Counted from the first letter of the stretch, positions 24,440 to 37,531 are shown. The stretch: DNA of 64,000 nucleotides from Ornithodoros turicata (GCF_037126465.1 NC_088210.1:24205511-24269510), one strand, 5' to 3'. Numbers and translations: made by a program. Notes: generated by a model not told the origin, from the sequence alone.

Positions 24440-27400
24440 GTGGTCTTCCACGGCCAAATTCTCCCTGTAACCGTGCTTTCTGAAGACAATTTTCGGCGTT
24501 CCTTCTTCCTCTCCCATTCCATCTGCAGAATAAAGAGCTCCTCTTACTGAGTATGCGTTCTGTTTCTGCTCAATAGAGCATTTCTACTATTTCACTGAAC
24601 ATGGAAAAGAAGACAAGACTAACTCCAGGATAAACAGCACCTTTACTATATCACTGAACATGGAAAACAGGGTACGACTAACTCCAGAATAAACAGCACC
24701 TTTTACTGAGCACGTGATGTGCACTGTGTTCCAGCTCAATAGGAGCATTTTACTTATTCACCGAATAAGGAAAAGGTAGGGCTAACCTCTTGGTGTTTTC
24801 TGAGACCAACTATCGGCGTCCCTTCTTCCTCTCCCATTCCAACTGCAGAATAAAGAGCTCTCACTGAGTATGTGTTTTGAGTTTCAGCTCAATACGGGCA
24901 TTTTTATTATTTCACTGAACATGGAAAAGAAAGTGAGACTAACTCCAGAATAAACAGAACCTTTTACTAAGCGTGTGATGTGTGCTGTGCTTTAGCTCAA
25001 TAGGAGCATTTTTTTCTATTTGACTGAACATGGAAAAAAGGTAACACTAACCTCTTGGTGTTTTCTGAGACCAACTATTGGCGCCCCTTCTTCCATTCCA
25101 CCTGCAGAATAAAGAGCTCCTCTCACTGAGTATGTGAGCTTAGTTTCAGCTCAGCGGGAGCATTTTTACTATTTCACCCAACATGGAAAAAAAGGTGAGA
25201 CTGACCTCTTGGTGTTTTCTGAGGCCAACATTAGGTGTTCCTTCTTCCTCTCCCATTCCATCTGCAGAAGAAAGAGTGCCATTTACTGAGTATGCGCGCT
25301 TAGTTTCAGCTCAGTAGGAGCATTTTTATTATTTCACTGAACATGGAAAAAAAGGTAACACTAACCTCTTGGTGTTTTCTGATACCAACTATTGGCGCCC
25401 CTTCTTCCTCTCCCATTCCACCTGCAGAATAAAGAACTCCTCTCACTGAGCATGTGCGCTTAGTTTCAGCTCAGTAGGAGCATTTTTACTATTTCACCGA
25501 ACATGGAAAAAAAGGTGAGACTGACCTCTTCTTGTTTTCTGAGGCCAACTTTCGGTGTTCTTTATTACTCTCCCATTCTATCTGCAGAAGAAAGAGTATC
25601 CTTTACTGAAAGAGTATCCTTTACTGAGTATGTGCGCTTAGTTCCAGCTCAGTAGGAGCATTTTTATTATTTCACAGAACACGGAAATGGAGGTAAGACT
25701 AACCCCTTGGTGTTTTCTGAGACCAACTATCGGCGTCCCTTCTTCCTCTCCCATTCCACTTGCAGAATAAAAAGCTCCTCTCACTGAGTATGTGTTCTGT
25801 GTTTCAGCTGAATAGAAATTTTTTTTATTATTTCACTGAGCATGGAAAAGAAGGCAAGACTAACCTCTTGGGTGTTTTCTGAGACCAACTATCGCCGTCC
25901 CTTCTTCCTCTCCCATTCCACCTGCAGGATAAAGAGATCCTCTCACTGAGTATGTGTTTCAGCTCAATAGGAATTTTTTTATTATTTCACTGAGCATAGA
26001 AAAGGTAAGACTAACCTCTTGGTGTTTTCTGAGACCAACTATCAGCGTCCCTTCTTCCTCACCCATTCCACCTGCAGAATAAAGAGCTCTTCTCACTGAG
26101 TGTGTGTTCCGCGTTGCAGCTCAAAGGATTTTTTTATTATTTCACTGATCATGGAAAAGAAGGTAAGACTAACCTCTTGGTGTTTTCTGAGACCAACTAT
26201 CGGCGTCCCTTCTTCCTCACCCATTCCACCTGCAGAATAAAGAGCTCTTCTCACTGAGTGTGTGTTCTGCGTTGCAGCTCAATAGGAATTTTTTATTATT
26301 TCACTGATCATGGAAAAGAAGGTAAGACTAACCTCTTGGTGTTTTCTGAGACCAACTATCGGCGTCCCTTCTTCCTCCCCCCATTCCTCCTGCAGAATAA
26401 AGAGCTCTTCTCACTGAGTGTGTGTTCTGCGTTGCAGCTCAATAGGATTTTTTTTATTATTTCACTGAGCATGCAAAAGAAGGTAAGACTAACCTCTTGG
26501 TGTTTTCTGAGTCCAACTACCGGCGTCCCTTCGTCCCTATTCCATCCGTAGAAGAAAGAGTACCCTTTACTGAGTATGCGCGCTTAGTTTCAGCTCAGGA
26601 GGAGCATTTTTATTATTTCACTGAACATGGAAAAGGTAAGACTAACCTCTTGGTGTTTTCTGAGACCAACTATCGGCGTCCCTTCTTCCTCTCCCATTCC
26701 GCCTACAGAATAAAGAGCTCTTCTCACTGAGTGTGTGTTCTGCGTTTCAGCTCAATAGGAATTTTTTTATTATTTCACTATGCATGGAAAAGAAGGTAAG
26801 ACTAACCTCTTGGTGTTTTCTGAGACCAACTATAGGCGTCCCTTCTTCCTCACCCATTCCACTTGCACAATAAAGAGCTCCTCTCACTGAGTATGTGTTC
26901 TGTGTTTCAGCTCAATAGGAATTTTTTATTATTTCACTGAGCGTGGAAAAGAAGGTAAGACTAACCTCTGTGTTTTCTGAGACCAACTATCGGCGTCCCT
27001 TCTTCCTCTCCCATTCCATCTGCAGAAGAGAGAGTACCCTTACTGAGTATGTGCGCTTAGTGTCAGCTCAGTAGGAGCATTTTTATTATTTCACTGAACA
27101 CGGAAAAGAAAGTAAGACTAACCTCTTGGTGTTTTCTGAGACCAACTATCGGCGTCCCTTCTTCCTCTCCCATTCCACCTGCAGAATAAAGAGCTCCTCT
27201 CACTGAGTATGTGTTCTGTGTTTCAGCTCAATTAGAATTTTTTTATTATTTCACTATGCATGGAAAAGAAGGTAAGACTAACCTCTTGGTGTTTTCTGAG
27301 ACCAACTATCGGCGTCCCTTCTTCCTCTCCCATTCCACCTGCAGAATAAAGAGCTCCTCTCACTGAGTATGTGTTCTGTGTTTCAGCTCAATTAGAATTT

Positions 27401-30400
27401 TTTTATTATTTCACTATGCATGGAAAAGAAAGTAAGACTAACCTCTTGGTGTTTTCTGAGACCAACTATCGGCGTCCCTTCTTCCTCTCCCATTCCACTT
27501 GCAGAATAAAGAGCTCCTCTCACTGAGTATGTGTTCTGTGTTTCACCTCAATAGGAATTTTTTTTTTATTATTTCATTGAGCATGAAAAGAAGGTAAGAC
27601 TAACCTCTTGGTGTTTTCTGAGACCAACTATCGGCGTCCCTTCTTCCTCTCCCATTCCACTTGCAGAGTAAAGAGCTCCTCTCACTGAGTATGTGTTCTG
27701 TGTTTCACCTCAATAGGAATTTTTTATATTATTTCACTGAGCATGGAAAAGAAGGTAAGACTAACCTCTTGGTGTTTTCTGAGACCAACTATAGGCGTCC
27801 CTTCTTCCTCTCCCATTCCACTTGCAGAATAAAGAGCTCCTCTCACTGAGTATGTGTTCTGTGTTTCACCTCAATAGGAATTTTTTTTATTATTTCATTG
27901 AGCATGAAAAGAAGGTAAGACTAACCTCTTGGTGTTTTCTGAGACCAACTATCGGCGTCCCTTCTTCCTCTCCCATTCCACTTGCAGAGTAAAGAGCTCC
28001 TCTCACTGAGTATGTGTTCTGTGTTTCACCTCAATAGGAATTTTTTATTATTTCACTGAGCATGGAAAAGAAGGTAAGACTAACCTCTTGGTGTTTTCTG
28101 AGACCAACTATAGGCGTCCCTTCTTCCTCTCCCATTCCACTTGCAGAATAAAGAGCTCCTCTCACTGAGTATGTGTTGTGTGTTTCAGCTCAATAGGAAT
28201 TTTTTATTATTTCACTGAGCATGGAAAAGAAGGTAAGACTAACCTCTTGGTGTTTTCTGAGACCAACTATGGGCGTCCCTTCTTCCTCTCCCATTCCACT
28301 TGCAGAATAAAGAGCTCCTCTCACTGAGTATGTGTTCTGTGTTTCAGCTCAATAGGAATTTTTATTATTTCACTGAGCATGGAAAAGAAAGTAAGACTAA
28401 CCTCTTGGGTGTTTTCTGAGACCAACTATCGGCGTCCCTTCTTCCTCTCCCATTCCAACTGCAGAATAAAGAGCTCTCACTGAGTATGTGTTTTGTGTTT
28501 CAGCTCAATACGGGCATTTTTATTATTTCACTGAACATGGAAAAGAAAGTGAGACTAACTCCAGAATAAACAGAACCTTTTACTGAGCGTGTGCTCAATA
28601 GGAGCATTTTTTTCTGTTTGACTGAGCATGGAAAAAAAGGTAACACTAACCTCTTGGTGTTTTCTGAGACCAACTATTGGCGCCCCTTCTTCCATTCCAC
28701 CTGCAGAATAAAGAGCTCCTCTCACTGAGTATGTGAGCTTAGTTTCAGCTCAGCGGGAGCATTTTTACTATTTCACCGAACATGGAAAAAAAGGTGAGAC
28801 TGACCTCCTCTTGTTTTCAGAGGCCAACTTTCGGTGTTCTTTATTACTCTCCCATTCTATCTGCAGAAGAAAGAGTATCCTTTACTGAAAGAGTATCCTT
28901 TACTGAGTATGTGCGCTTAGTTTCAGCTCAGTAGGAGCATTTTTATCATTTCACTGAACATGGAAAAGAATGTAAGACTAACCTCTTGGGTGTTTTCTGA
29001 GACCAACTATCGCCGTCCCTTCTTCCTCTCCCATTCCACCTACAGGATAAAGAGATCCTCTCACTGAGTATGTGTTTCAGCTCAATAGGAATTTTTTTAT
29101 TATTTCACTGAGCATAGAAAAGAAGGTAAGACTAACCTCTTGGTGTTTTCTGAGACCAACTATCGGCGTCCCTTCTTCCTCTCCCATTCCACCTGCAGAA
29201 TAAGGAGCTCCTCTCACTGAGTATGTGTTCTGTGTTTCAGCTCAATAGGAATAACAGGAATTTTTTATTATTTCACTGAGCATGAAAAAGAAGGTAAGAC
29301 TAACTCCAGAATAAACAGAACCTTTTACTGAGCGTGTGATGTATGCTGTGCTTTAGCTCAATAGGAGCATTTTTACTCTGCCATTTTTTTACCTTTTTTC
29401 CATGTTTTTCCTTTTTTCTGTGCTTTAGCTCAATAGGAGCATTTTTACTATTTCACTGAACATGGAAAAATGGTAAGAATAACCTCTTGGTGTTTTCTGA
29501 GACCAACTATTGGAGCCCCTTCCTCTCCCATTACACCTGCAGAATAAAGAGCTCCCACTGAGTATGTGCGCATAGTTTCAGCTCAGTAGGAGCATTTTTA
29601 CTATTTCACCGAACATGGAAAAAAGGTAAGACTGACCTCTTGGTGTTTTCTGAGGCCAACTTTCGGTGTTCCTTCTTCCTCTCCCATTCCATCTGCAGAA
29701 GAAAGAGTACCCCTTACTGAGTATGTGCGCTTAGTTTCAGCTCAGTAGGATCATTTTTATTATTTCACAGAACACGGAAATGGAGGTAAGACTAACCCCT
29801 TGGTGTTTTCTGAGACCAACTATCGGCGTCCCTTCTTCCTCTCCCATTCCACCTGCAGAATAAAGAGATCCTCTCACTGAGTATGTGTTTCAGCTCAATA
29901 GGAATTTTTTTATTATTTCACTGAGCATAGAAAAGAAGGTAAGACTAACCTCTTGGTGTTTTCTGAGACCAACTATCGGCGTCCCTTCTTCCTCTCCCAT
30001 TCCACCTGCAGAATAAGGAGCTCCTCTCACTGAGTATGTGTTCTGTGTTTCAGCTCAATAGGAATAACAGGAATTTTTTATTATTTCACTGAGCATGAAA
30101 AAGAAGGTAAGACTAACTCCAGAATAAACAGAACCTTTTACAGAGCGTGTGATGTATGCTGTGCTTTAGCTCAATAGGAGCATTTTTACTCTGCCATTTT
30201 TTTACCTTTTTTCCATGTTTTTCCTTTTTTCTGTGCTTTAGCTCAATAGGAGCATTTTTACTATTTCACTGAACATGGAAAAATGGTAAGAATAACCTCT
30301 TGGTGTTTTCTGAGACCAACTATTGGAGCCCCTTCCTCTCCCATTACACCTGCAGAATAAAGAGCTCCCACTGAGTATGTGCGCATAGTTTCAGCTCAGT

Positions 30401-32640
30401 AGGAGCATTTTTACTATTTCACCGAACATGGAAAAAAGGTAAGACTGACCTCTTGGTGTTTTCTGAGGCCAACTTTCGGTGTTCCTTCTTCCTCTCCCAT
30501 TCCATCTGCAGAAGAAAGAGTACCCCTTACTGAGTATGTGCGCTTAGTTTCAGCTCAGTAGGATCATTTTTATTATTTCACAGAACACGGAAATGGAGGT
30601 AAGACTAACCCCTTGGTGTTTTCTGAGACCAACTATCGGCGTCCCTTCTTCCTCTCCCATTCCACCTGCAGAATAAGGAGCTCCTCTCACTGAGTATGTG
30701 TTCTGTGTTTCAGCTCAATAGGAATAACAGGAATTTTTTATTATTTCACTGAGCATGAAAAAGAAGGTAAGACTAACTCCAGAATAAACAGAACCTTTTA
30801 CTGAGCGTGTGATGTATGCTGTGCTTTAGCTCAATAGGAGCATTTTTACTCTGCCATTTTTTTACCTTTTTTCCATGTTTTTCCTTTTTTCTGTGCTTTA
30901 GCTCAATAGGAGCATTTTTACTATTTCACTGAACATGGAAAAAAGGTAAGAATAACCTCTTGGTGTTTTCTGAGACCAACTATTGGAGCCCCTTCCTCTC
31001 CCATTACACCTGCAGAATAAAGAGCTCCCACTGAGTATGTGCGCATAGTTTCAGCTCAGTAGGAGCATTTTTACTATTTCACCGAACATGGAAAAAAGGT
31101 AAGACTGACCTCTTGGTGTTTTCTGAGGCCAACTTTCGGTGTTCCTTCTTCCTCTCCCATTCCATCTGCAGAAGAAAGAGTACCCCTTACTGAGTATGTG
31201 CGCTTAGTTTCAGCTCAGTAGGATCATTTTTATTATTTCACAGAACACGGAAATGGAGGTAAGACTAACCCCTTGGTGTTTTCTGAGACCAACTATCGGC
31301 GTCCCTTCTTCCTCTCCCATTCCACTTGCAGAATAAAAAGCTCCTCTCACTGAGTATGTGTTCTGTGTTTCAGCTGAATAGGAAATTTTTTTATTATTTC
31401 ACTGAGCATGGAAAAGAAGGCAAGACTAACCCGTTGGTGTTTTCTGAGACCAACTATCGGCGTCCCTTCTTCCTCTCCCATTCCACTTGCAGAATAAAAA
31501 ACTCCTCTCACTGAGTATGTGTTCTGTGTTTCAGCTGAATAGGAATTTTTCCTATTATTTCACTGAGCATGAAAAAGAAGGTAAGACTAACTTCAGAATA
31601 AAAAACCTTTTACTGAGCGTGTGATGTGTGCTGTGCTTCAGCTCAATAGGAGCATTTTTACTAATTCACTGAACATGGAAAAAAGGTAAGACTAACCTCT
31701 TGTTGTCTTGTGAGACCAACTTTCGGCGTTCCTTCCATTCCATCTGCAGAATAAAGAGCTCTCACTGTGTACGTGTTCTGTGTTTCAGCTGAATGCGAGG
31801 ATTTTAATTATTTCACTGAACATGGAAAAGAAGGCAAGACTTACTCCAGAGTAAACCTCACGTTTTACTGGGCATGTGATGTGCTGTGTTTCAGCTCAAT
31901 AAGAATTTTTTTATTACTTCACTGAAAATTGAAAAGAAGTATAAGACTAACCTCTTGGTGCCTCCTGAGGCCATATTCCGAAAGCCCTTCTTACTGTCCC
32001 ATTCCACCTGCAATATAAGAAGCAGCTTTTACTGAGTGTGTGTGTATAATTTGAGCTCAATAGAAGCATTCTTATTTTTCTTTTATTTCCCAGAAATGTC
32101 CTTTCTGTCAATTGTACCTGCAAAATGAAAAGCATCTGTTGCTGATTATGTGTGCTTTGTATTATCACCATCTCACTATTTTTGTTTTGGCTCTTAATTC
32201 CGAAGGCAACATAAGGAGCATCTTTTACAAGCATGTGTGCTTAATATCAGTTCAATAGGAATATTTTTATTTCACTGAAAATGGGAAAGGTGTGTGTGAC
32301 TTTGAAAGCCCTTCTTCATGCCTTCTTATAGCCGACTCTTTGTATGGCTAACCTTTCCTTTTCTTTTTTTAATAAACATATCCTCGTTTCCTTCCAGTCC
32401 CATTCCACCTGAAACATAAAGGAGCATCTTGTACTGAGTACGTGTGTATAATTTGAGCTCAATAGAAGCATTCGTATTTCTTTCTTTTATTTCCCTAGAA
32501 ATGTCCTTCTTTCTGTCCAATTGTACCTGCAAAATGAAAAGAATCTACTGCTGATAATGTGTGCTTAGTATTATCACCATCTCACCATTTTTATTTTTGG
32601 TTTTTAATTCCGAAGGCACTTCTTTCTGCAAGGTTTCCAG
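24440..32640 (-). repeat. tandem array 2, about 50 units, inverted relative of array 1
   Basis: Units of about 160 bp recur through the tract, for example the phrase GAGACCAACTATCGGCGTCC. Read on the minus strand each unit matches the layout of array 1: acceptor CTTTATTCTGCAG, GGTGGAA at the cassette start, and AAACACCAAGAGGTTAGTC at its end. The cassette interior differs and is about 56 bases; one frame reads GMGEEEGTPIVGLRKHQE, similar to the array 1 peptide. On the + strand each unit also has a good acceptor (CTGTGTTTCAG) and donor (AAGAAGGTAAGAC) about 44 bases apart, plus an AATAAA. Units at the right edge (31.6-32.6 kb) are strongly diverged. Lengths vary through T-runs and deletions. 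Confidence 0.9.
29130..31260 (-). repeat. higher-order repeat of about 660 bp inside array 2
   Basis: The distinctive phrase GGAATAACAGGAA occurs at about 29248, 30061 and 30721, and TTTTTTTACCTTTTTTCC at about 29383, 30196 and 30856. The last two copies are 660 bp apart and nearly identical over the whole interval. The first spacing is about 813 bp, one basic unit longer. Multi-unit blocks have therefore been duplicated recently. Confidence 0.8.
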
Positions 32641-33184
32641 TGAATGAACATCTTCCCCTCTGGAAATGAAACCAAATGTAAGACGACCGAATGACTTGTT
32701 TCCATGAAAAAAACAACGAAAGAAGGACCACCAGGTACATTTCTAAAACATTTCGGTACGTTTCTCATATATCTGACGTGGCACAACTGTGAGGGACGTT
32801 GTTGAAAGGGTATGCCGGTGTCAAAGTACCGGTCACGGGGTCAGCTGGGACACGTTGATCACACCACAGGCTGCTCCCTGTCAGACCCAATAAAATATTT
32901 CTGACCGTCACTACAACATTCGTGCTATGTCTCTTGACTATTATCGCTGAGTACTTCGAACAATTTGTCTGGCTCTTTTTACTGAAAATTTTACCATTCA
33001 CGGGCTATTGAGTGTGACAATTTCTGGCGGTTACTTCGAATAGTGTTCCCGATATTTTAAACCTTGCATTTCGATGACATCTGGACTCCTTCCTGCTGTC
33101 CTCTCTGCATCTATCCACGTCTGTACGCCACACAGTAGCCACAGTTGCTTCGCAGCGCTAACACCGAATTTTAAAAACGACACA
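32641..33184. other. sequence between array 2 and the right arm
   Basis: No repeat unit or gene is recognised in this stretch. Confidence 0.3.
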
Positions 33185-36100
33185 AAAAGACTAACTACTC
33201 AACTAGACACCACTTTATGACACTCACTATGACAAAATTGTTCGTTCCATGGTCAAATGCCTGCCAATGCTCTGCCCTGAAAGCACTGCTAACCTTCTTG
33301 GACAACGTGGTATATACTTTGGTCCTCACTGTCTGGCTCATCAACCAAATTACAGCAAGGAATTGGGGTAAAGTAATGGGGTCTGAGCCTCAGGCGATGA
33401 GACACCCCAATCATCACCCAAATAAAGTTGTCTTGTTCCGATATGTATTTGTGGCTGTGTTCTGGTATGAACGCGACATTTCCTCGAGGTTGAAGGTTTC
33501 TTGATTTTACTACTTTTCTTCGTTTCAACTTCGAATTCTGGTTTCGACAGATACTTTTATTGACAGCCACCGCTACGTGACATCCTATGACCACGTGAAG
33601 CTGTGATACGTGATATTATTGCCATCCGTGACTGACCAATTTGGCACAATGTTACATTATTATTAGCAGAACTTTTATGGTTATACCTATTATTGATGTG
33701 GTACACAGATTTACTTTCCGAAATGGGCCGTCCAGCGTTGAGATGTCAGCATGTGTTCACGTTAGGCTTAGTCTAGAGAGCATGTGAACAGGGTACCTTT
33801 CCATTAGCCGGACAAGGACGATTAAATACTAGCGCCCGGAAGTCTTTTCCGTGTTCTTTATGCGAAAAAGATGTCGGAAAAATACCTCCAAACATCAGTG
33901 CCTTTCCCTGCTGTGCTGAGAGGTGCGCCGAGGCAGCGCAGAGGATTGTTTCCTGCATTGTAAACATATTCACTGCGCATGTTCCCACGTCCCGTTCTTT
34001 GCCAGACTGAGAACAGATCAATCGAATCGCAAAAAACGTCCTGTGAAATCAAGGTCGCGCACGTATAGATAACAGCCAAGCCGATAATGCCCCCCGAAAA
34101 CTTTGAGGTGAACCTGCTGATAACCTGCGGAAAGGGCCGCGGAGCGAAAAAGATGAAATGGTTTCTTTAGCGCTGAAAGTTTGTCAAATATGCTTGGCCA
34201 TGCCATGCATTTCCTATGTTTTTGCTCAGGTTATTGCAATCACGATGCCAAGAGACACTCAATGCTTTTTCACTGGAATGTTCAATTCAGTGCCTGCGTA
34301 GAATGCGTAAAGCCTTGAAAGGGGTATAACCGTGCAACAGTCTGATAGAAGATACGTACACGCTATAACTCACTGCTATGCGGTTGCATGTAAGAATAGA
34401 CACTAACTATATAGACAATACACTGGACACACACGCACGGCGCAGTACGACTACGAGTGCATCGAATCGCAGAGGACCATGTCTATAGGCAATCTGTAGC
34501 AGTCCACCAAATTACCGGCTTCCTTAGAATCAGTTTGCGAACAGATTACTAGCAGATCCAGTGTCCTACAGAGACAAAAGTAGAACGGAGGAAGACGAAT
34601 AGTGTAAGGACAAATGGACTTAAGGGCATTTATGGTATGGCGCCCTTACATCATGCGTTCCTCATCTTTTATTTGATACTTCGGTCTGGTTAGCCCAGGA
34701 AGGGTAACTGTAGAAGCTGTGGTATAGTAGCAGCCAGTAAGCTGAACGGTAACAAAGATTGACAGCGCAGTCACCATCTTCACGGTAAGGGCGAGAAAAT
34801 ATGTAAACAATGGAATAAAATAAAAAACATTAACTGAAATCCACCGTACCCAATCAGGAAAACTACTAATAAGTAGTGCCCTGCCTTGCCTTTTCGATCC
34901 CAGGTTCAATACTACACAGGGTAGTACTACAGAAAAAAGCAGTTCGAGCAATTACTAATGTATAATACGCGTATAACCCTAGCATAAAGGATATTTTCAC
35001 AGATTTATCTTTGATTTTGGTGATAAAGCAGTGTGATTATCGGCAATTATTGCCATATAGACCCATATAGACGCGCACGTTACTTAAATTATCCTGCGTA
35101 CTGCTGACTTCCTTCATTGCTGATTATCCTGCTCACTTCCACAGTCCTGCAAAACTGGGAAAAAATGACCGCGACCGAAATGCGGTACGCAGTTGTTGTC
35201 TTGCCCCGCAGACCCAGCTGTTATGTGATGTTCTTTTTCTCGTAAAATAAACTGCAACTGTCACACACCTTACTAACATTATTAAATACTTATCAGTCAC
35301 ACAATCTTCTAGCGTTAAGCACCCGTCATATCAGATCCCTCGTCTTTTCCGCTGAAGGGTGACCCTGTACTCCCTCTACGAATATGAGTTTTTGTGCTAA
35401 GTGTTATGCTTTGGTTATTCTTCCGTTTGTGTTTTTCTATATATATTTTTTTTATATTGTGATATCATGATATATACCTAATCTCTCCCTCTCCCTCTCT
35501 TTAACCACTGCCGTGTTGACTGCAGAACAGGACTGGAGCGCACGTCGAGCTACATAATATAGCTTTTTTCCTTGGTATCCTGTAGCCTTTTATTTGCCTT
35601 AATTAAAATTAATTAAAATAAAGACCAATTAAAACGAAAAATATTACGCATGGTTCGCATCGCTTAGAAATCTATACGTTTCATCGTTGGGCAACTCGTC
35701 AGGGAAGGGGGTGGTACTGCGAGAAGAGCTGTGCGGGCAAAATGGCACGGGCATTCATTCTGGAAAACCAAAATATCTTTTGATAGATAGTGCACGTGGC
35801 GATAGCAAGGTGTTATCGCCGATAGTGGTCGCACACGTGCGGTTTCCCTCTTTGCTGCGAGGGAACTTGAGGCTTATATAACCCGGAGCGCTTCCAGCGC
35901 GGAAAGGAGAGCCATCCTGACGACGGTGTGAGGAACATCCCCTGCATGGAGCGGATTCTTTCGGCGGCCGGCAGATTACGGCTGTGGTCTGATGTAAGCG
36001 AGTAATTCTACTCTTTGTTGTTGGTTAACCTGAATGTTGCTTGTGTTCTGTATTCTTGACTCTATGAGATGAGTCGCAGAAGATTGTGAACTCATTGTGC

Positions 36101-36840
36101 CTGTGTTCTCTGGGGCCGTGGTCAGACATGTGTTGCTTATGAGCAGTATGAGTAGACATGGTAGACAGTGAGTAGACAATTCCCGCAATGTAGCGTCGAA
36201 CTTTGGGTTCCGACCTGTCAAGCCGCCTGTCCAGGGAGCATGAGAAGATAGTTGTTAGCGGTTTCCGCCTGGTGTTTCCTTGTTTTTCGTTTTGTTTGCT
36301 ATTTCCTGGCGTTTCTTTTCGTGCAGGTCATGCCGCCCAAGCGGAATCCCCAGCTCCCTCGACAGTGCCGTGGACGAAGCTGCGGCACAGAACCTGCAAC
36401 AGCAGAAGACTTCTCTCTGTAACCTGTCTTAACAGCGCCTCCGCCATTCTCGGAGATTCCACTGCCCCTGAACTTGACGGTACCGACGCTTTCCTGCCAC
36501 AGCGATCCCAGGCCGGAAAACATCGACTACGGCGGCGTCAGAGTCGGACTATGTCCTCCTGCGTCCAGTACTGCCAGCAGCTCGTTGCTCACTGCCCTTC
36601 CAGCGCCATCTTGCACTTTTCAGTACTCTTGAAAAGGTGGGACGGAGTGCTAGCAAGGTGCTGCCGCTGGTAGCCCCCCCTCCTTACACGTGGTCCCTGC
36701 TCCTTTCTACTGCAAGGCAAGCTTGAAGCCACAGCGCGGAGAAGAAATGCAGCGGACGGATTACGACGCGGCGGTCTTCTGCAGAGAACGGTGATGTATG
36801 AGAATAAACGTGTTGTTCGTGAACCCGAGGGTTATTTGAG
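33185..36840 (+). repeat. right arm of the large inverted duplication
   Basis: This is the inverted counterpart of 10495-14430. The order of segments is conserved and reversed, and long stretches agree at about nine bases in ten. Indels make it about 0.3 kb shorter. Inside are AT-rich sequence, an AATAAAGTTG near 33422 that may be an old element end, and the miniature LTR element at the outer end. No intact gene was found. Confidence 0.85.
35811..36840 (+). mobile_element. miniature LTR retroelement (TRIM-like), right-arm copy
   Basis: The first LTR-like segment starts at about 35811 (TGTTATCGCC), has a TATA box (GGCTTATATAACCC) and runs to about 36190. About 470 bp of internal sequence follow, then a second, diverged LTR-like segment from about 36659 with GAGAATAAACGTG near its end. 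No gag, protease, polymerase or integrase is readable. The element is shared with the left arm in opposite orientation, so it predates the duplication or moved with it. LTR borders are approximate. Confidence 0.5.
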
Positions 36841-36859
36841 GAGCCCAACTGCGGCGTTC

Positions 36860-37190
36860 GTTCTTTAATCTTCAGAATAAAGATTATCTTTACTGAGTGT
36901 GTGCTTAGTTGGGCCTGAGTGGGAGCATTTTTATTATTCCACTGAGCATGGGGGGAAAGAAGGTAATTGTTTTGGTGTTTTCGGGAGCAGAATTCCCCTC
37001 TACCCCCAGCAGTTCCACCTGCCAAAAGACGGGCATTTGCTCCAGCTCATTCTAAGGAATTTTTTAAATGCTGAAAGAGGAATAAAAGATAAAACATCTT
37101 TTTCTGAGGCCAGGTTTTTCTACCCCTGCAATTCCACTTGCGAAATAAAATACTTCCTTCCACTATCGAATATGTGTGCCTAATTCCTTT
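36860..37190 (-). repeat. isolated diverged array units beyond the right arm
   Basis: Read on the minus strand, two cassette starts are visible: GGCAGGTGGAACTGCTGGGGG near 37015, ending in AAACACCAAAAC, and a second with CGCAAGTGGAATTGCAGGGG near 37130. The + strand also keeps a GAGCATTTTTATTATTCCACTGAGCATGG phrase split over the unit, as in array 2. These units lie outside the duplicated arm. Confidence 0.7.
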
Positions 37191-37476
37191 TCGTCGCGTT
37201 TTACTTCAAATGTGTGGCCCTCAGCTTTTTACTAAGAAACACTTCTCATGTTATCTTCCTGCCATGTTGTCTTCTCATCTCAGAAAAACTGCCAAAACTA
37301 GATGTCTACGTATGTTGGAAACGTCGAAGAAAGATATTGCTAGCTTTCCGTGGCATACGAGGCTGTGTGTTTTACTGAATACACCGACGGTCGCATTTTA
37401 CCGGATCTTCGAAAGTGATGGTAATGTACTAGAGCTTTAGTGCATCGTACGTTATCGCCTTTGCGTACGCAGGGGG

Positions 37477-37531
37477 ATAGCGTGGTGGTTCTGCTCATTG
37501 TGTTGCGTGTACGCAGAACCACCAACGCTAT
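37477..37531. repeat. 18-19 bp inverted repeat
   Basis: 37477-37494 and 37513-37531 are reverse complements apart from one inserted base; the shared core is GCAGAACCACCA. The loop is 18 bases. Confidence 0.7.

Noticed and set aside
14785..32640. CRISPR-like array
   Set aside because: Regular spacing suggests it at first, but the whole 160-bp unit is repeated with no unique spacers, and the genome is eukaryotic.
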